NCBI GenBank assembly: GCA_016722045.1
Contig: JADKGY010000029.1
Span: forward strand, 62,001 to 126,000
From: Candidatus Opimibacter skivensis
GTDB lineage: Bacteria > Bacteroidota > Bacteroidia > Chitinophagales > Saprospiraceae
Length of the DNA: 64,000 nucleotides
Direction of reading: 5' to 3'
Positions 8,389 to 17,379 of this stretch are shown one piece after another. Under the pieces are notes generated by a model. It worked only from the letters and a program-made list of their open reading frames with translations, was not told the origin of the DNA and searched no databases. Position numbers and translations under genes: made by a program. Each line of letters starts with the position of its first letter. The first letter of the stretch is position 1.

Positions 8389-10341
8389 ATGGCAAACAAA
8401 GTCCTGGAAAAGCAAATTCTACTTGAAGTCAACAAAAATAAACTCGACATCAAAGGAAAAGACAGTGCATTCTATTTAAGATTTGTTGACCATGTTGAAA
8501 CCATTGCTGAATTATACGATGAACTTTATGCTCATCACCCCGGAGCCGCAGATAATTTTCAGGGACTTTTGCATACCATCGCCCGAAACTGGAAACAACG
8601 AAAAAAGAAATTAAGAACTCGGGATAATGAAAAATCAAAACAAGAATACTGGTTTCTGAGTAATGAAATCAATGGTATGAGCCTTTATGTCGATCGCTTC
8701 TGCGGAAAGCTCAACGGCATGTCTTCAAAACTGGAATATCTTGAAAATCTCGGCGTAAATTTTTTACACCTGATGCCGGTTTTTCAAAGCCCTGAACATG
8801 CAAGTGATGGAGGTTACGCCGTATCTGATTTTAGAAAAGTAGATTCGCGACTCGGGACAATAGATGATTTGATTTCACTGCAGAAGGAATTGAATGAAAA
8901 GGATATGTACCTGATGCTGGATATCGTATTGAATCATACATCAGATCAGCATGAGTGGGCGATGAAAGCAAAACAAGGCAATCCGCAATACAAGGACTAT
9001 TATTATTTCTATCCTGACCGGACCATTCCTGATCATCTTGATGAATCACTTCCTGAAATATTTCCGGAAAGCTCACCCGGTAATTTTACATACATCAAAG
9101 AATGCGACAGTTGGGTCATGACTGTATTCCATTCATACCAGTGGGATCTCAATTACCGTAATCCACGTGTACTAGTAGAAATGCTGGATACGATTTTCTT
9201 TTATGCCAATCTCGGTGTGGATGTGTTGCGGATTGATGCACCTGCTTTTATCTGGAAGCAATCCGGAACAACCAGTCAGAATCTTCCACAGGCACATACC
9301 ATATTGCGATTGTTGAAGCAATGTGTGCAGGTAGCCGCTCCGGGCATGGCGTTGTTAGGTGAAGCGATTGTAGCTCCTAAAGAAATCATGAAGTATTTCG
9401 GTACCGGCGATTTTACAGCGAAAGAATGTGATCTCGCGTACAATGCAACACAAATGGCCCTTCAGTGGGACATGCTCGCTACCGGTGATACGCGAGTTAT
9501 GTTAGCTGCACAACATCTGCTATTACGTAAGCCTTACGGCACATCATGGATCACGTACACCAGATGTCATGATGATATCGGATTAGGATATGATGATGAC
9601 ATGATCTCATCTTCAGGTTACAATCCGTATGCGCACCGACAATTTATTAAAGATTATTATTCAGGAAGCTATAGTGGCTCACCGGCTTCCGGCGCTTTAT
9701 TTTCCTATAATCCAAAAACGGGAGATGCCCGTATCAGTGGTTCACTTGCATCATTGTGCGGACTTGAAAAAGCGATTGAAAAAAAAGATACTGCAGCGAT
9801 AGAAATTTCAATTCAGAAAATTCTAATGATGCAGGCGCACAGTTTTTTTCTTGGAGGTATTCCCATGTTGTTTTATGGTGACGAAGCCGGCTACACAAAT
9901 GACTACAGCTACATTTCAGATCCAGGAAAAATATATGACAATCGATGGCTTCACCGGCCATTAATCGATTGGAAAAAAAATAAACTGGTCAATAAAAAAG
10001 GAACGATTGAACAAAAAGTGTATTCGGGAACACAAAAATTACTGGCGCTAAGAAAGAAACTGCTTATGGTAGCAGATACTAAAAATCTGACATGGATGAC
10101 ACCACACAATATTCATGTAGCCGGTTATATCCGCACACAGCATCAGCAAAGATTATATTGTCTTTTTAACTTCAGCGGGCAACATTTATCTCTTACATGG
10201 TATGCTTTTAAAGAACATCTCTATCCGGCGCCAGCAAGGCTCTATGACCATTGGAGTTCAGTTCAGTATGAAATAAAAAATGACGAACAGTATTTTGTCC
10301 TTGATCCTTATGGCTTTTATTTACTTGAGGTGGTGGAATAA
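8389..10341 (+). CDS. Amylosucrase-type GH13 glucosyltransferase
   Basis: A 650-residue GH13_4-like enzyme with the helical N-terminal extension of amylosucrases (about 1-90), a (beta/alpha)8 barrel and a C-terminal beta domain. The catalytic triad is visible: nucleophile Asp283 in 'VLRIDAPAF', acid/base Glu325 in 'LLGEAIV' and Asp395 in 'RCHDDIGLGY'; 'MLDIVLNHTSD' is the first conserved region. Amylosucrase turns sucrose into alpha-1,4-glucan plus fructose; sucrose hydrolase is the nearest alternative. There is no signal peptide, so it acts in the cytoplasm, consistent with the adjacent MFS sugar permease supplying substrate. No fructokinase lies nearby. Confidence 0.88.
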   Translation: MANKVLEKQILLEVNKNKLDIKGKDSAFYLRFVDHVETIAELYDELYAHHPGAADNFQGLLHTIARNWKQRKKKLRTRDNEKSKQEYWFLSNEINGMSLYVDRFCGKLNGMSSKLEYLENLGVNFLHLMPVFQSPEHASDGGYAVSDFRKVDSRLGTIDDLISLQKELNEKDMYLMLDIVLNHTSDQHEWAMKAKQGNPQYKDYYYFYPDRTIPDHLDESLPEIFPESSPGNFTYIKECDSWVMTVFHSYQWDLNYRNPRVLVEMLDTIFFYANLGVDVLRIDAPAFIWKQSGTTSQNLPQAHTILRLLKQCVQVAAPGMALLGEAIVAPKEIMKYFGTGDFTAKECDLAYNATQMALQWDMLATGDTRVMLAAQHLLLRKPYGTSWITYTRCHDDIGLGYDDDMISSSGYNPYAHRQFIKDYYSGSYSGSPASGALFSYNPKTGDARISGSLASLCGLEKAIEKKDTAAIEISIQKILMMQAHSFFLGGIPMLFYGDEAGYTNDYSYISDPGKIYDNRWLHRPLIDWKKNKLVNKKGTIEQKVYSGTQKLLALRKKLLMVADTKNLTWMTPHNIHVAGYIRTQHQQRLYCLFNFSGQHLSLTWYAFKEHLYPAPARLYDHWSSVQYEIKNDEQYFVLDPYGFYLLEVVE

Positions 10342-10479
10342 AATTTTCATCTCCACCATCATCCATAAATACTAGCTATTCTGATCGCCGTATCCTGCCT
10401 CTAAATTGTCGTAATTGGCATCTTTGATGAACAGCTAATGGCCTACATTTGTAGCATCAATTTAAATCACAACTCCAAA

Positions 10480-11397
10480 ATGAAAATAGCGATATCCGGA
10501 ATTGGTGGCCTGGGCGGATTTTTTGGAGGGCTGTTGGCTAAGCACTATGAAAATTCCAAAGATGTAGAGATTATCTTCCTTTCAAGAGGTGAAAATGAAA
10601 AAGCAATCCGCCAAAACGGTCTCCAGGTTCTGACTGTAAAAGGAAATTTCACAGCACATCCGAAGATTACCACGTCAGATTCAAGCCTGATTGGAAAAAT
10701 TGATCTCCTGATTTGTTGCACAAAAAGATATGACCTGGCAGAGAATATGATCGAATGCAGTCCTTGCATCAATGATGATACGATCATAATTCCTTTACTC
10801 AATGGTGTGGATAGCCGTGAATTCATAGAAACGATCTTCCCAAAAAATCCAGTCCTTGATGGATGTGTTTATCTGGTAGCCCGTCTGACTGAACCAGGCA
10901 TAGTAATGGAAACAGGCAACATCAGTAAATTATTTTTTGGATCTGCAAATCATAGTGATCAACGATTAGACACTTTCCTTTCCATTTTCAAAGATGCTGG
11001 CATCGATGCAACACTTACTCCTAATATTGAACAGGTGATCTGGGAAAAATATTCGTTCATCTCCCCCATCGCTACATTGACTTCATATCTCGATTGCAGT
11101 ATAGGTGATATTGTAGCTGATGTGCATAAAAAAGAATTCTTACACCTATTGCTTACAGAATTAACTTCTGTTGCCCTTAAAAAAGGAATACGTCTGTCTG
11201 AGGATATTTTCCAGGTTACTATTGACAAGATGGCTAAATTACCTATCGATTCAACTTCTTCAATGCATAGTGATTTTAAAAAAGGAAACCGTACTGAACT
11301 TGAATCGCTGACCGGATATATTATAAAACAAGCTGAACTAAATGGATTGTTTGTTCCAAGCTATGGTATGATGTATGAATCATTGAAAAATCGATGA
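10480..11397 (+). CDS. Ketopantoate reductase-like (ApbA/PanE family) protein
   Basis: A NAD(P)H-dependent 2-dehydropantoate reductase family protein of about 305 residues. The N terminus has the dinucleotide-binding 'ISGIGGLGGFFGGLLA' and the 'LICCTKRYDL' strand; the middle has 'LLNGVDSREFIE', and the C-terminal helical domain contains 'WEKYSFISPIATLTSYLD' and 'SMHSDFKKGNRTELESL', which matches the family's 'SM..D...G..TE' motif. ATG 10480 is chosen over the in-frame ATG at 10438 because it places the Rossmann strand at the N terminus. The role in pantothenate synthesis is likely but paralogues exist in Bacteroidota. Confidence 0.85.
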   Translation: MKIAISGIGGLGGFFGGLLAKHYENSKDVEIIFLSRGENEKAIRQNGLQVLTVKGNFTAHPKITTSDSSLIGKIDLLICCTKRYDLAENMIECSPCINDDTIIIPLLNGVDSREFIETIFPKNPVLDGCVYLVARLTEPGIVMETGNISKLFFGSANHSDQRLDTFLSIFKDAGIDATLTPNIEQVIWEKYSFISPIATLTSYLDCSIGDIVADVHKKEFLHLLLTELTSVALKKGIRLSEDIFQVTIDKMAKLPIDSTSSMHSDFKKGNRTELESLTGYIIKQAELNGLFVPSYGMMYESLKNR

Positions 11398-11505
11398 TTG
11401 GGTGATTCTGTCTATTGTTCTATTTGTGACATACTTCTACCAACTTTCTTTTACTTTTGAATTAATAAATTCTGATAGAAATTCAAGTCAGATAAATCTT
11501 GATTT

Positions 11506-12123
11506 ATGGAGGAAAATTGGATACCACATCCAACTATTTTAAGAGGACAGGTCGTTGAACTTCTTCCTTTGGAACAGAATCATTTTCCTGCATTGCTTGC
11601 TGCGGCTTCAGATCAAAGAATCTGGGAATTCTATCCCGGTGATTGGTCTAAAGAAGAAAGATTTGAAAAAATCTACACAGCCATACTTGCTTCAAGAGAC
11701 AGAGGGCAGGAGTATCCTTTTGTGATCATTTATAAACCCACCCAAAAGATAATCGGATCCACACGATTGATGGATATTGTACCTTATGACAAACGATTAG
11801 AGATAGGAGGCACCTGGCTCATGCCTGAATATTGGGCTTCTGCTGTCAATATCGATTGTAAGTTGGCATTGCTCACCTACTGTTTTGAGTCATTACATAC
11901 TCATCGCGTCCAGTTAAAAACACAACACAATAATATTCGATCAAGAAAAGCTATCGAAAAGATCGGCGGTGTTTATGAAGGGATCATCCGCGAACATATG
12001 CTTAAGGATGATGGCTCGTACAGAAGCTCTGCATATTTCAGTATACTTGCTTCTGAATGGCCAGGAGTCAAAATGAATCTGAAAACGAGGTTGTCTGAAA
12101 TAATAAATAATAAAATGAATTAA
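11506..12123 (+). CDS. GNAT acetyltransferase, RimJ/RimL-like
   Basis: A 205-residue GCN5-related acetyltransferase. 'LRGQVVELLPLEQNHFPALL' is the usual first strand and helix; 'LEIGGTWLMPEYWASAVNIDCK' corresponds to the acetyl-CoA motif region and 'IRSRKAIEKIGGVYEG' to the conserved N-x(3)-S-x(3)-EK-x-G segment of RimJ/RimL-type enzymes. The substrate may be a protein N terminus or a small molecule. It is 23 bp upstream of a small conserved gene of unknown function, probably on the same transcript. Confidence 0.85.
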   Translation: MEENWIPHPTILRGQVVELLPLEQNHFPALLAAASDQRIWEFYPGDWSKEERFEKIYTAILASRDRGQEYPFVIIYKPTQKIIGSTRLMDIVPYDKRLEIGGTWLMPEYWASAVNIDCKLALLTYCFESLHTHRVQLKTQHNNIRSRKAIEKIGGVYEGIIREHMLKDDGSYRSSAYFSILASEWPGVKMNLKTRLSEIINNKMN

Positions 12124-12146
12124 TCAAAAAATAAACGTTACTCAAA

Positions 12147-12554
12147 ATGGCAAAAGAACAAGGCACAAAAGAAAACCCGTGGACACTTAAGACTCCACCT
12201 CTCTCTTCAGAATTTACAATGTACAAGGATGAAAAGGATGGCAAGGAAATCCTCGTTTGTACTGTGGGGAAAACTGTCCTCCATTACGACTACCGTTGCT
12301 TAGCTGATCTGCATGCTATGCTCAAAAAACATGGTGACTGGATGGAACTGGGTAGTGCCGACGAACAAAAACCTGCTAAAGATGGGACTGTTGAAGCCTG
12401 GGGTCGTTCGCCGAAAAATCCTATTGGTGGATGGTATGGCATAAAAAAAGGGCTTCGCGGCCGATTTGGCATGTATATTCCGCCGTTGATGGAGCAACTC
12501 GGTTTGGCGGAAGTGACGCATGACGCTAAAGGCAACAGGATGAAGGCCAGATAG
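12147..12554 (+). CDS. Conserved hypothetical protein (135 aa)
   Basis: I recognise a conserved Bacteroidota-type small soluble protein but no named function. It starts 'MAKEQGTKENPWTLKTPP', has a central 'LHYDYRCLADLHAMLKKHGDW' strand-helix unit and a basic-Gly segment 'GGWYGIKKGLRGRFGMY' followed by 'IPPLMEQLGLAEVTH'. The basic stretch could contact nucleic acid. There are no signal or membrane segments. The gene directly follows a GNAT acetyltransferase (23 bp). Confidence 0.6.
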   Translation: MAKEQGTKENPWTLKTPPLSSEFTMYKDEKDGKEILVCTVGKTVLHYDYRCLADLHAMLKKHGDWMELGSADEQKPAKDGTVEAWGRSPKNPIGGWYGIKKGLRGRFGMYIPPLMEQLGLAEVTHDAKGNRMKAR

Positions 12555-12773
12555 TTATTGCCCTTGTTCCAGGTGGATTATCAAATGATTTACCTCTCGC
12601 AACTTTCTACATAAGGAAAATCAGTCTCAGTCATGATATTGATCATTTTTGTTGTTCTCCCCATTCCTTAAACTTTGAGCACATTTTAGTACGGAGTTTA
12701 TCCATGAGAAAATATTTCTCAACGGTGTTGGCAGGATGATAATGAAGTCGTTATCAAAAAAGATGATTTTATT

Positions 12774-13334
12774 ATGAGACTATTTCTTAAAAATATGGTG
12801 AGTTTGCGCTGCAAAATGGTAGTGAAGACAGAATTGGAAAATCTGGGCATATATAATGCCACCATTGGAATAGGTGATATAAAACTCAATGAAACCATTT
12901 CAGATGGAAAATATAATCTGCTTAAAAATCATCTGCGCAATGCTGGTTTTGAAATCTTAAACGATAGAAAGAGCATATTGGTTGAAAAAATAAAAAATGT
13001 AATTATCGAGATGATCCATTTCACTTCTGAACCTCCGGACGTAAAATATTCAATCTTTATAAGCGAGAAATTAAATTATGACTATACGTACTTATCAAAT
13101 ATTTTTTCAGAAGTCAAGGGAATAACCATCGAACATTTTATCATTTTTAATAAAATCGAACGCGTTAAAGAGCTACTCATCTATAATGAACTTACACTTT
13201 CGGAAATCGCCCGGAAGCTCCAATATTGCAATGTCTCACATCTGTCCGGCCAGTTTAAAAAAACAACCGGTTTGTCCCCCAGAGAGTTCAAATCCCTCAA
13301 GCAACATGTGCGGGTAGGTCTGGAAGAAACATGA
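12774..13334 (+). CDS. AraC-family regulator with HMA-like N-terminal domain
   Basis: A 186-residue regulator. Residues 1-75 ('MRLFLKNMVSLRCKMVVK') resemble a small ferredoxin-like heavy-metal-associated fold, but the usual CxxC is reduced to a single Cys13. Residues 85-175 hold the two AraC helix-turn-helix units: 'LSNIFSEVKGITIEHFII' and 'LSEIARKLQYCNVSHLSGQF', ending 'KTTGLSPREFKSLKQ'. Proteins of this shape are common in Bacteroidota and often respond to metals or peptides; the ligand here is unknown. It is followed by a 374-bp repeat-bearing spacer. Confidence 0.8.
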   Translation: MRLFLKNMVSLRCKMVVKTELENLGIYNATIGIGDIKLNETISDGKYNLLKNHLRNAGFEILNDRKSILVEKIKNVIIEMIHFTSEPPDVKYSIFISEKLNYDYTYLSNIFSEVKGITIEHFIIFNKIERVKELLIYNELTLSEIARKLQYCNVSHLSGQFKKTTGLSPREFKSLKQHVRVGLEET

Positions 13335-13708
13335 TTCCGGCAACCTGGTGACCGGAGTCAAAGAATATATGTTTGGACACTTCCCAGACTTCGGGAATCC
13401 ATTATAACAGGTTTAAGGATAATCTATTTCGGAACTGGAATTCTCCCTCGATCTCTCCCAAAACATATTTAAGGAAAACATTTTAGGGCTCTTCCCTCAT
13501 TTCGGGAATCCAGGATAACAGGTTTAAGGATAATATATTTTGGAAGTGAAATTCTCCCTCGATCTCACCCAAAACATGTTTAAGGAAAATATATTTTGTC
13601 CCGTTAAATTCTATAATTTTCCTCCGTAACACGTTAAAACAAAAAATAAGGTACCTTTTGCAAATAACTGATCTTTAACGGATTAAATTCTTTTATCAAA
13701 ATTCTCAA
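13335..13708. other. Intergenic spacer with tandem 110-bp repeat
   Basis: The 374-bp gap has no ORF. It contains two copies of a roughly 110-bp unit (listed separately) and an AT-rich stretch just upstream of the GNAT gene at 13709. Confidence 0.6.
13391..13600 (+). repeat. Tandem 110-bp direct repeat containing the 15-bp palindromic unit
   Basis: Both copies start TTCGGGAATCC (13391 and 13501) and share ATAACAGGTTTAAGGATAAT, the segment ATTCTCCCTCGATCTC and then AAAACATRTTTAAGGAAAA. The period is 110 bp with scattered substitutions. The end of each copy is the same 15-bp unit found in frame inside the T9SS gene at 2223-2281, linking two sites 11 kb apart. Confidence 0.8.
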
Positions 13709-14266
13709 ATGTCATCTATTCACTTTACCACGGCTCAAACAGATAAAGATTTACTGGGAATCATCGAACTCCAGAAAAACAATATCGCCCCTCATTTGAC
13801 AGCAGAGGAAATCCAAAGTCAGGGATTTTTGACCGTCGTCCACACTTTAGATGATCTGAGAAAAATGAATGATATCGAACAACATATCATTTGTAAAGAT
13901 GGAGACAATGTCATAGCCTACACACTGGCCATGACCGTTCATTCAAAAAATGATCTCCCCATCCTCTTTCCGATGTTTGAAAAATTTGAAAAAATACTTT
14001 ACCTCGACAAACCGGTGTCAGCATTCAACTACATCATCGTAGGACAGGCATGTGTGGATAAACAGCACAGGGGACAGGGTATCCTTGACAAATGTTATGA
14101 AGTTTTCAAAAACAACTTCGACGGCAGATATGATTTTGCCATCACAGAGATATCCTGCAGAAATACAAGATCATTGAAAGCACACCAACGAATCGGATTC
14201 AATGAAGTCTTTATTTATACAGCCCCTGATCTTGAAGATTGGAGTGTGGTTATTTGGGAATGGTAA
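13709..14266 (+). CDS. GNAT acetyltransferase
   Basis: A 185-residue acetyltransferase: 'FTTAQTDKDLLGIIELQKNN' opens the GNAT fold, and 'IIVGQACVDKQHRGQGILDK' contains the acetyl-CoA-binding R/Q-x-x-G-x-G/A motif, here 'RGQG'. 'ITEISCRNTRSLKAHQRIGF' is the usual C-terminal Asn plus 'H.riGF' segment. The substrate is unknown. It is a single gene between a repeat-bearing spacer and a DUF3010 gene. Confidence 0.85.
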   Translation: MSSIHFTTAQTDKDLLGIIELQKNNIAPHLTAEEIQSQGFLTVVHTLDDLRKMNDIEQHIICKDGDNVIAYTLAMTVHSKNDLPILFPMFEKFEKILYLDKPVSAFNYIIVGQACVDKQHRGQGILDKCYEVFKNNFDGRYDFAITEISCRNTRSLKAHQRIGFNEVFIYTAPDLEDWSVVIWEW

Positions 14267-14381
14267 TCAGATCCTGTTATATGATAAAGTCAAACCTATT
14301 ACACAGCTATTCAGCAGCCGGAAAACAAATACGTTGAATTCATTGTTTCTTTCCTCAATTACGCTTTATCACATTTAAAAC

Positions 14382-14813
14382 ATGAAAGTCATCGGTATTG
14401 ATATTGATAAGACAAAAGCAATTTTCTATATCCTTGAAGAAGATCAAAATGGAAATCTAAAAAATCGGACCGGCTCATTCAGATCTTTAACTTTAACGGA
14501 CGATACAGACAATGCTTCTATAAGAACATTTCAATCAACCGTTCATTCTTTTTTTGATAAAACCAATCCGGATAGAATCGGTATCCTGAAAAGACAAACT
14601 AAAGGGAGATTCAGATCTGCTCCTTTATCTTTTAAAATCGAAGGACTTCTTCAATGTTATGAGGAAATTGAAATGGAGTTCATTCAACCGATACGCGTCA
14701 CAAACTTTTTCAAAAAGAATGTTTTCATCCTTGATCTTGAATTTGAATACCAGGAAGATGCTGCTAAGTTGGCCTGGTATATGTTGAAATCAAGCCCCAA
14801 TACGGATATCTGA
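14382..14813 (+). CDS. DUF3010-like protein
   Basis: A 143-residue protein resembling DUF3010: N-terminal 'MKVIGIDIDKTKAIFYIL' strand hairpin, 'LTDDTDNASIRTFQSTVHSF' helix, 'IGILKRQTKGRFRSAPLSFK' (the family's 'I.eR..KGkfagg..gFK' segment) and 'VEFIQP'-like strand. The arrangement suggests an RNase-H-like fold, with Asp7 on the first strand where such enzymes keep an acidic residue, but activity is not established. It is convergent with the desaturase gene, 37 bp away, with no strong terminator between them. Confidence 0.65.
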   Translation: MKVIGIDIDKTKAIFYILEEDQNGNLKNRTGSFRSLTLTDDTDNASIRTFQSTVHSFFDKTNPDRIGILKRQTKGRFRSAPLSFKIEGLLQCYEEIEMEFIQPIRVTNFFKKNVFILDLEFEYQEDAAKLAWYMLKSSPNTDI

Positions 14814-14850
14814 AAAATCCTTAAAAAGCAGAAATTAATTTAAGGTTAAG

Positions 14851-15960
14851 CTAAGCCCTTCCCAGCTTTTTCAACATCCTTGCATGTTCAAGCAGTGCAT
14901 TGCGGAAAGTAGGTGCCTGATGATAAGGTATTCCATACGATTCAGTTATCGACTTTACAATCGGAGCAAGTTTTCGATAGTGCACATGACAAACCTCAGT
15001 GAATAAGTGATGCTCAATCTGGAAATTAAGCCCACCGATAAACCATGTCAGGAAACGATTATTAGGCGCAAAATTCGCGGTATTGGCTACTTCATGTATA
15101 GCCCATGAATCTTCCATTTTGCTCTTCCCTTCAGTTTCAACAGGCGCAGCAAAACCTGAAGATTCCAGAATATGCGCGGGCTGAAATATGCATGAGAGAA
15201 TCAACCCTGCGGTCAAATGCATCACCAGGAAACCGGCGACAACAAAATACCATGGCATATCCGATATCAATATAGGTAACAGCATGATGTATGCATAATA
15301 CCCCAGTTTGAAAATAGAGATTCGCAATAAGGCCTGCTTCAGTGTTACTTTTTGTTTGGTGAGAAGATCACGTTGCTTATATCGTACTGCATTTTGAAAA
15401 TCTTTCACAGTCATCCAGTACAAAGTCATCAGCATATAAAAAAACCACGCATACAGATATTGATATCGGTGAAACCAATATCTCGGTTGCTGCGGTGAGA
15501 ACCTCAGTAAAACGATACTGTCAATATCATCATCAAGCCCTGACACATTGGTGTACGTATGATGTAACACATTATGCTGAATTTTCCATGTCACCGCATA
15601 TCCACCGATCACTTCAAGAATGTGCCCGATCAGGTTATTCACTTTTCTGTTGGCGGAGTAGGTTCCGTGATTTGCATCATGCATCACAGAGGTTCCTATA
15701 CCGACCATGCCTAATCCCATAAGGAACCACATGCCGAAAAAGAAGAAACCGCTGCTGTCTGCGATCCCGGATACGATCAACGCGTATGGGAGAAAAAACA
15801 AAGCGAGCATCACGCCGGTTTTAAACCACATAGACGCATTCGCGTATGGGGAGATAGCATTGCTTTCAAAATAGTGCTGAACGCTTTCCTTTACGGTCTC
15901 GTAGTAACTATCTTTTCCAACTAGTGCAAAACGCACGAAATTTAACTTTTTGACTGTCAT
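14851..15960 (-). CDS. Membrane fatty acid desaturase (acyl-lipid, front-end/delta-6-like group)
   Basis: A 369-residue integral membrane di-iron desaturase. The three histidine boxes are present: 'HDANHGTYS' near residue 93, 'HNVLHHTYTN' near 130 and 'QIEHHLF' near 312. The Gln in the third box is typical of front-end (linoleoyl-CoA/delta-6-like) desaturases, although no cytochrome b5 domain is fused. Four or more transmembrane segments surround the boxes. It introduces a double bond into membrane lipid acyl chains. The gene stands alone, divergent from the NYN-domain gene across a 295-bp spacer that holds a possible Bacteroidota -7 element (TAACTTTG, 16148-16155) for that gene. Confidence 0.9.
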   Translation of the reverse strand: MTVKKLNFVRFALVGKDSYYETVKESVQHYFESNAISPYANASMWFKTGVMLALFFLPYALIVSGIADSSGFFFFGMWFLMGLGMVGIGTSVMHDANHGTYSANRKVNNLIGHILEVIGGYAVTWKIQHNVLHHTYTNVSGLDDDIDSIVLLRFSPQQPRYWFHRYQYLYAWFFYMLMTLYWMTVKDFQNAVRYKQRDLLTKQKVTLKQALLRISIFKLGYYAYIMLLPILISDMPWYFVVAGFLVMHLTAGLILSCIFQPAHILESSGFAAPVETEGKSKMEDSWAIHEVANTANFAPNNRFLTWFIGGLNFQIEHHLFTEVCHVHYRKLAPIVKSITESYGIPYHQAPTFRNALLEHARMLKKLGRA

Positions 15961-16255
15961 AATTTAGGAAATTCAACCTTCAATATCTGCTCAGATTTAT
16001 GATTGTGGGAGGAGAAAAGCTATTTCCGATATTGAAAGGTCTCTGAAGAATCTATCCACACCAGTGCTAACGATTTATCCATTTGAAAGTTCCATTCCTG
16101 TCATAAAGTCTTTAAAGTCAATACTATATGGCTAATCATCATTTTATTAACTTTGAAGCTCCAACTTCAGGATTAGAAAGCGCAAAATACGTATACATTT
16201 TTAATGTTTGATGGAATGGCCGAAGAAGCCAGAAATTTCTTTCTAAAAATATAAT

Positions 16256-17020
16256 ATGGTAGACACAAAAAAAGATTTAAAACTGGCTGTGCTCATTGAT
16301 GCTGACAATGTGCCCTATGCGAATGTCAGGGAAATGTTTGAAGAGATCGCAAAATATGGAACTCCTACCTTCAAACGTATCTATGCGGACTGGACAAAAC
16401 CAACGGTATCCGGATGGAAAAAAGTTCTTTTAGAAAATGCAATCACACCTGTGCAGCAGTACAGTTATTCGACGGGAAAAAATGCAAGCGACAGCGCGCT
16501 TATCATTGATGCGATGGATATACTTTATACAGGTAATGTAGATGGCTTTTGTATCGTATCAAGCGACAGCGATTTTACAAGACTGGCCACAAGGCTGAGA
16601 GAAGCCGGAATGAAAGTGATAGGGATCGGCGAAAAGAAAACGCTGAATCCTTTTATCATTGCCTGCGATAAATTTATCTACATGGAAATATTAAAGCCCG
16701 AAGTCATCATTCAACCCGTCGCAGGTAGCAAAAAAATATCAAAAAACGTTACAGTCTCACAAAGTAATCCTTTAAGTAAAATCGATCCGGAATTGATCAA
16801 GCTCATTGCAGACAGCATTACAGATCTTGCGGATGAAAATGGCTGGACTTTCCTGGGTGAACTTGGAAATTTAATGCTGAAGAAGAAACCAGATTTTGAC
16901 CCCAGGAATTATGGTTATAATAAAATGCTGCCGTTGATACGGAGTGTCAACCGATTTGAAATTGATGAACGTGAAACCGGCAAGCACAATATCAAACACA
17001 TATACATTCGCAAAAAATAA
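16256..17020 (+). CDS. NYN-domain nuclease-like protein with C-terminal OST-HTH/LOTUS domain
   Basis: A 254-residue protein. Residues 8-150 form a NYN/PIN-like domain with conserved acids in 'VLIDADNVPY', 'KNASDSALIIDAMD' and 'IVSSDSDFTRLA', the metal-binding pattern of LabA/DUF88 proteins. Residues 180-254 form an OST-HTH/LOTUS-type winged helix ('DLADENGWTFLGELGNLM', 'YGYNKMLPLIRSVNRF'), a module proposed to bind RNA. Function is probably RNA processing or turnover, by family inference. There is no operon partner. Confidence 0.85.
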   Translation: MVDTKKDLKLAVLIDADNVPYANVREMFEEIAKYGTPTFKRIYADWTKPTVSGWKKVLLENAITPVQQYSYSTGKNASDSALIIDAMDILYTGNVDGFCIVSSDSDFTRLATRLREAGMKVIGIGEKKTLNPFIIACDKFIYMEILKPEVIIQPVAGSKKISKNVTVSQSNPLSKIDPELIKLIADSITDLADENGWTFLGELGNLMLKKKPDFDPRNYGYNKMLPLIRSVNRFEIDERETGKHNIKHIYIRKK

Positions 17021-17379
17021 AGACAAAAGACGAAAGGCTATTAATCGGTTCTACGCTCGTGTCGACCAGCAAGCTTGCCGATGGAAACTATTCTCCTTTT
17101 GTACCGGCTCAAAAAATGACTCCTGCTATTAAATATGCATTACAATTTCACGATATGAAGTCAATTCATTTTTTTACAAATATTGGTCGGAATATTACTG
17201 CCATGCCTAAGGTCAAATTTAATAGCGATTTTAACAGGGGATGAGAATAAAGATCATATCTATACTATTCATTCTTGGGTTTGTCCTGCCATCAGTCACG
17301 AATTATATCCACCAGACCCCGATTCTTCTCTTCTCGTTGGATAAGAAATAATAAGGTATCATCATTTAATAAAATAATT
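17021..17379. other. Intergenic spacer, 359 bp
   Basis: I see no convincing gene or RNA here. An upstream ATG at 17242 and an in-frame extension of the next ORF to 17275 lack coding character compared with the lipoprotein start at 17380. Confidence 0.4.

Noticed and set aside
17275..17379. N-terminal extension of the Ig-like lipoprotein
   Set aside because: The extra 35 residues lack protein-like character and would bury the clear lipoprotein signal that begins at 17380.
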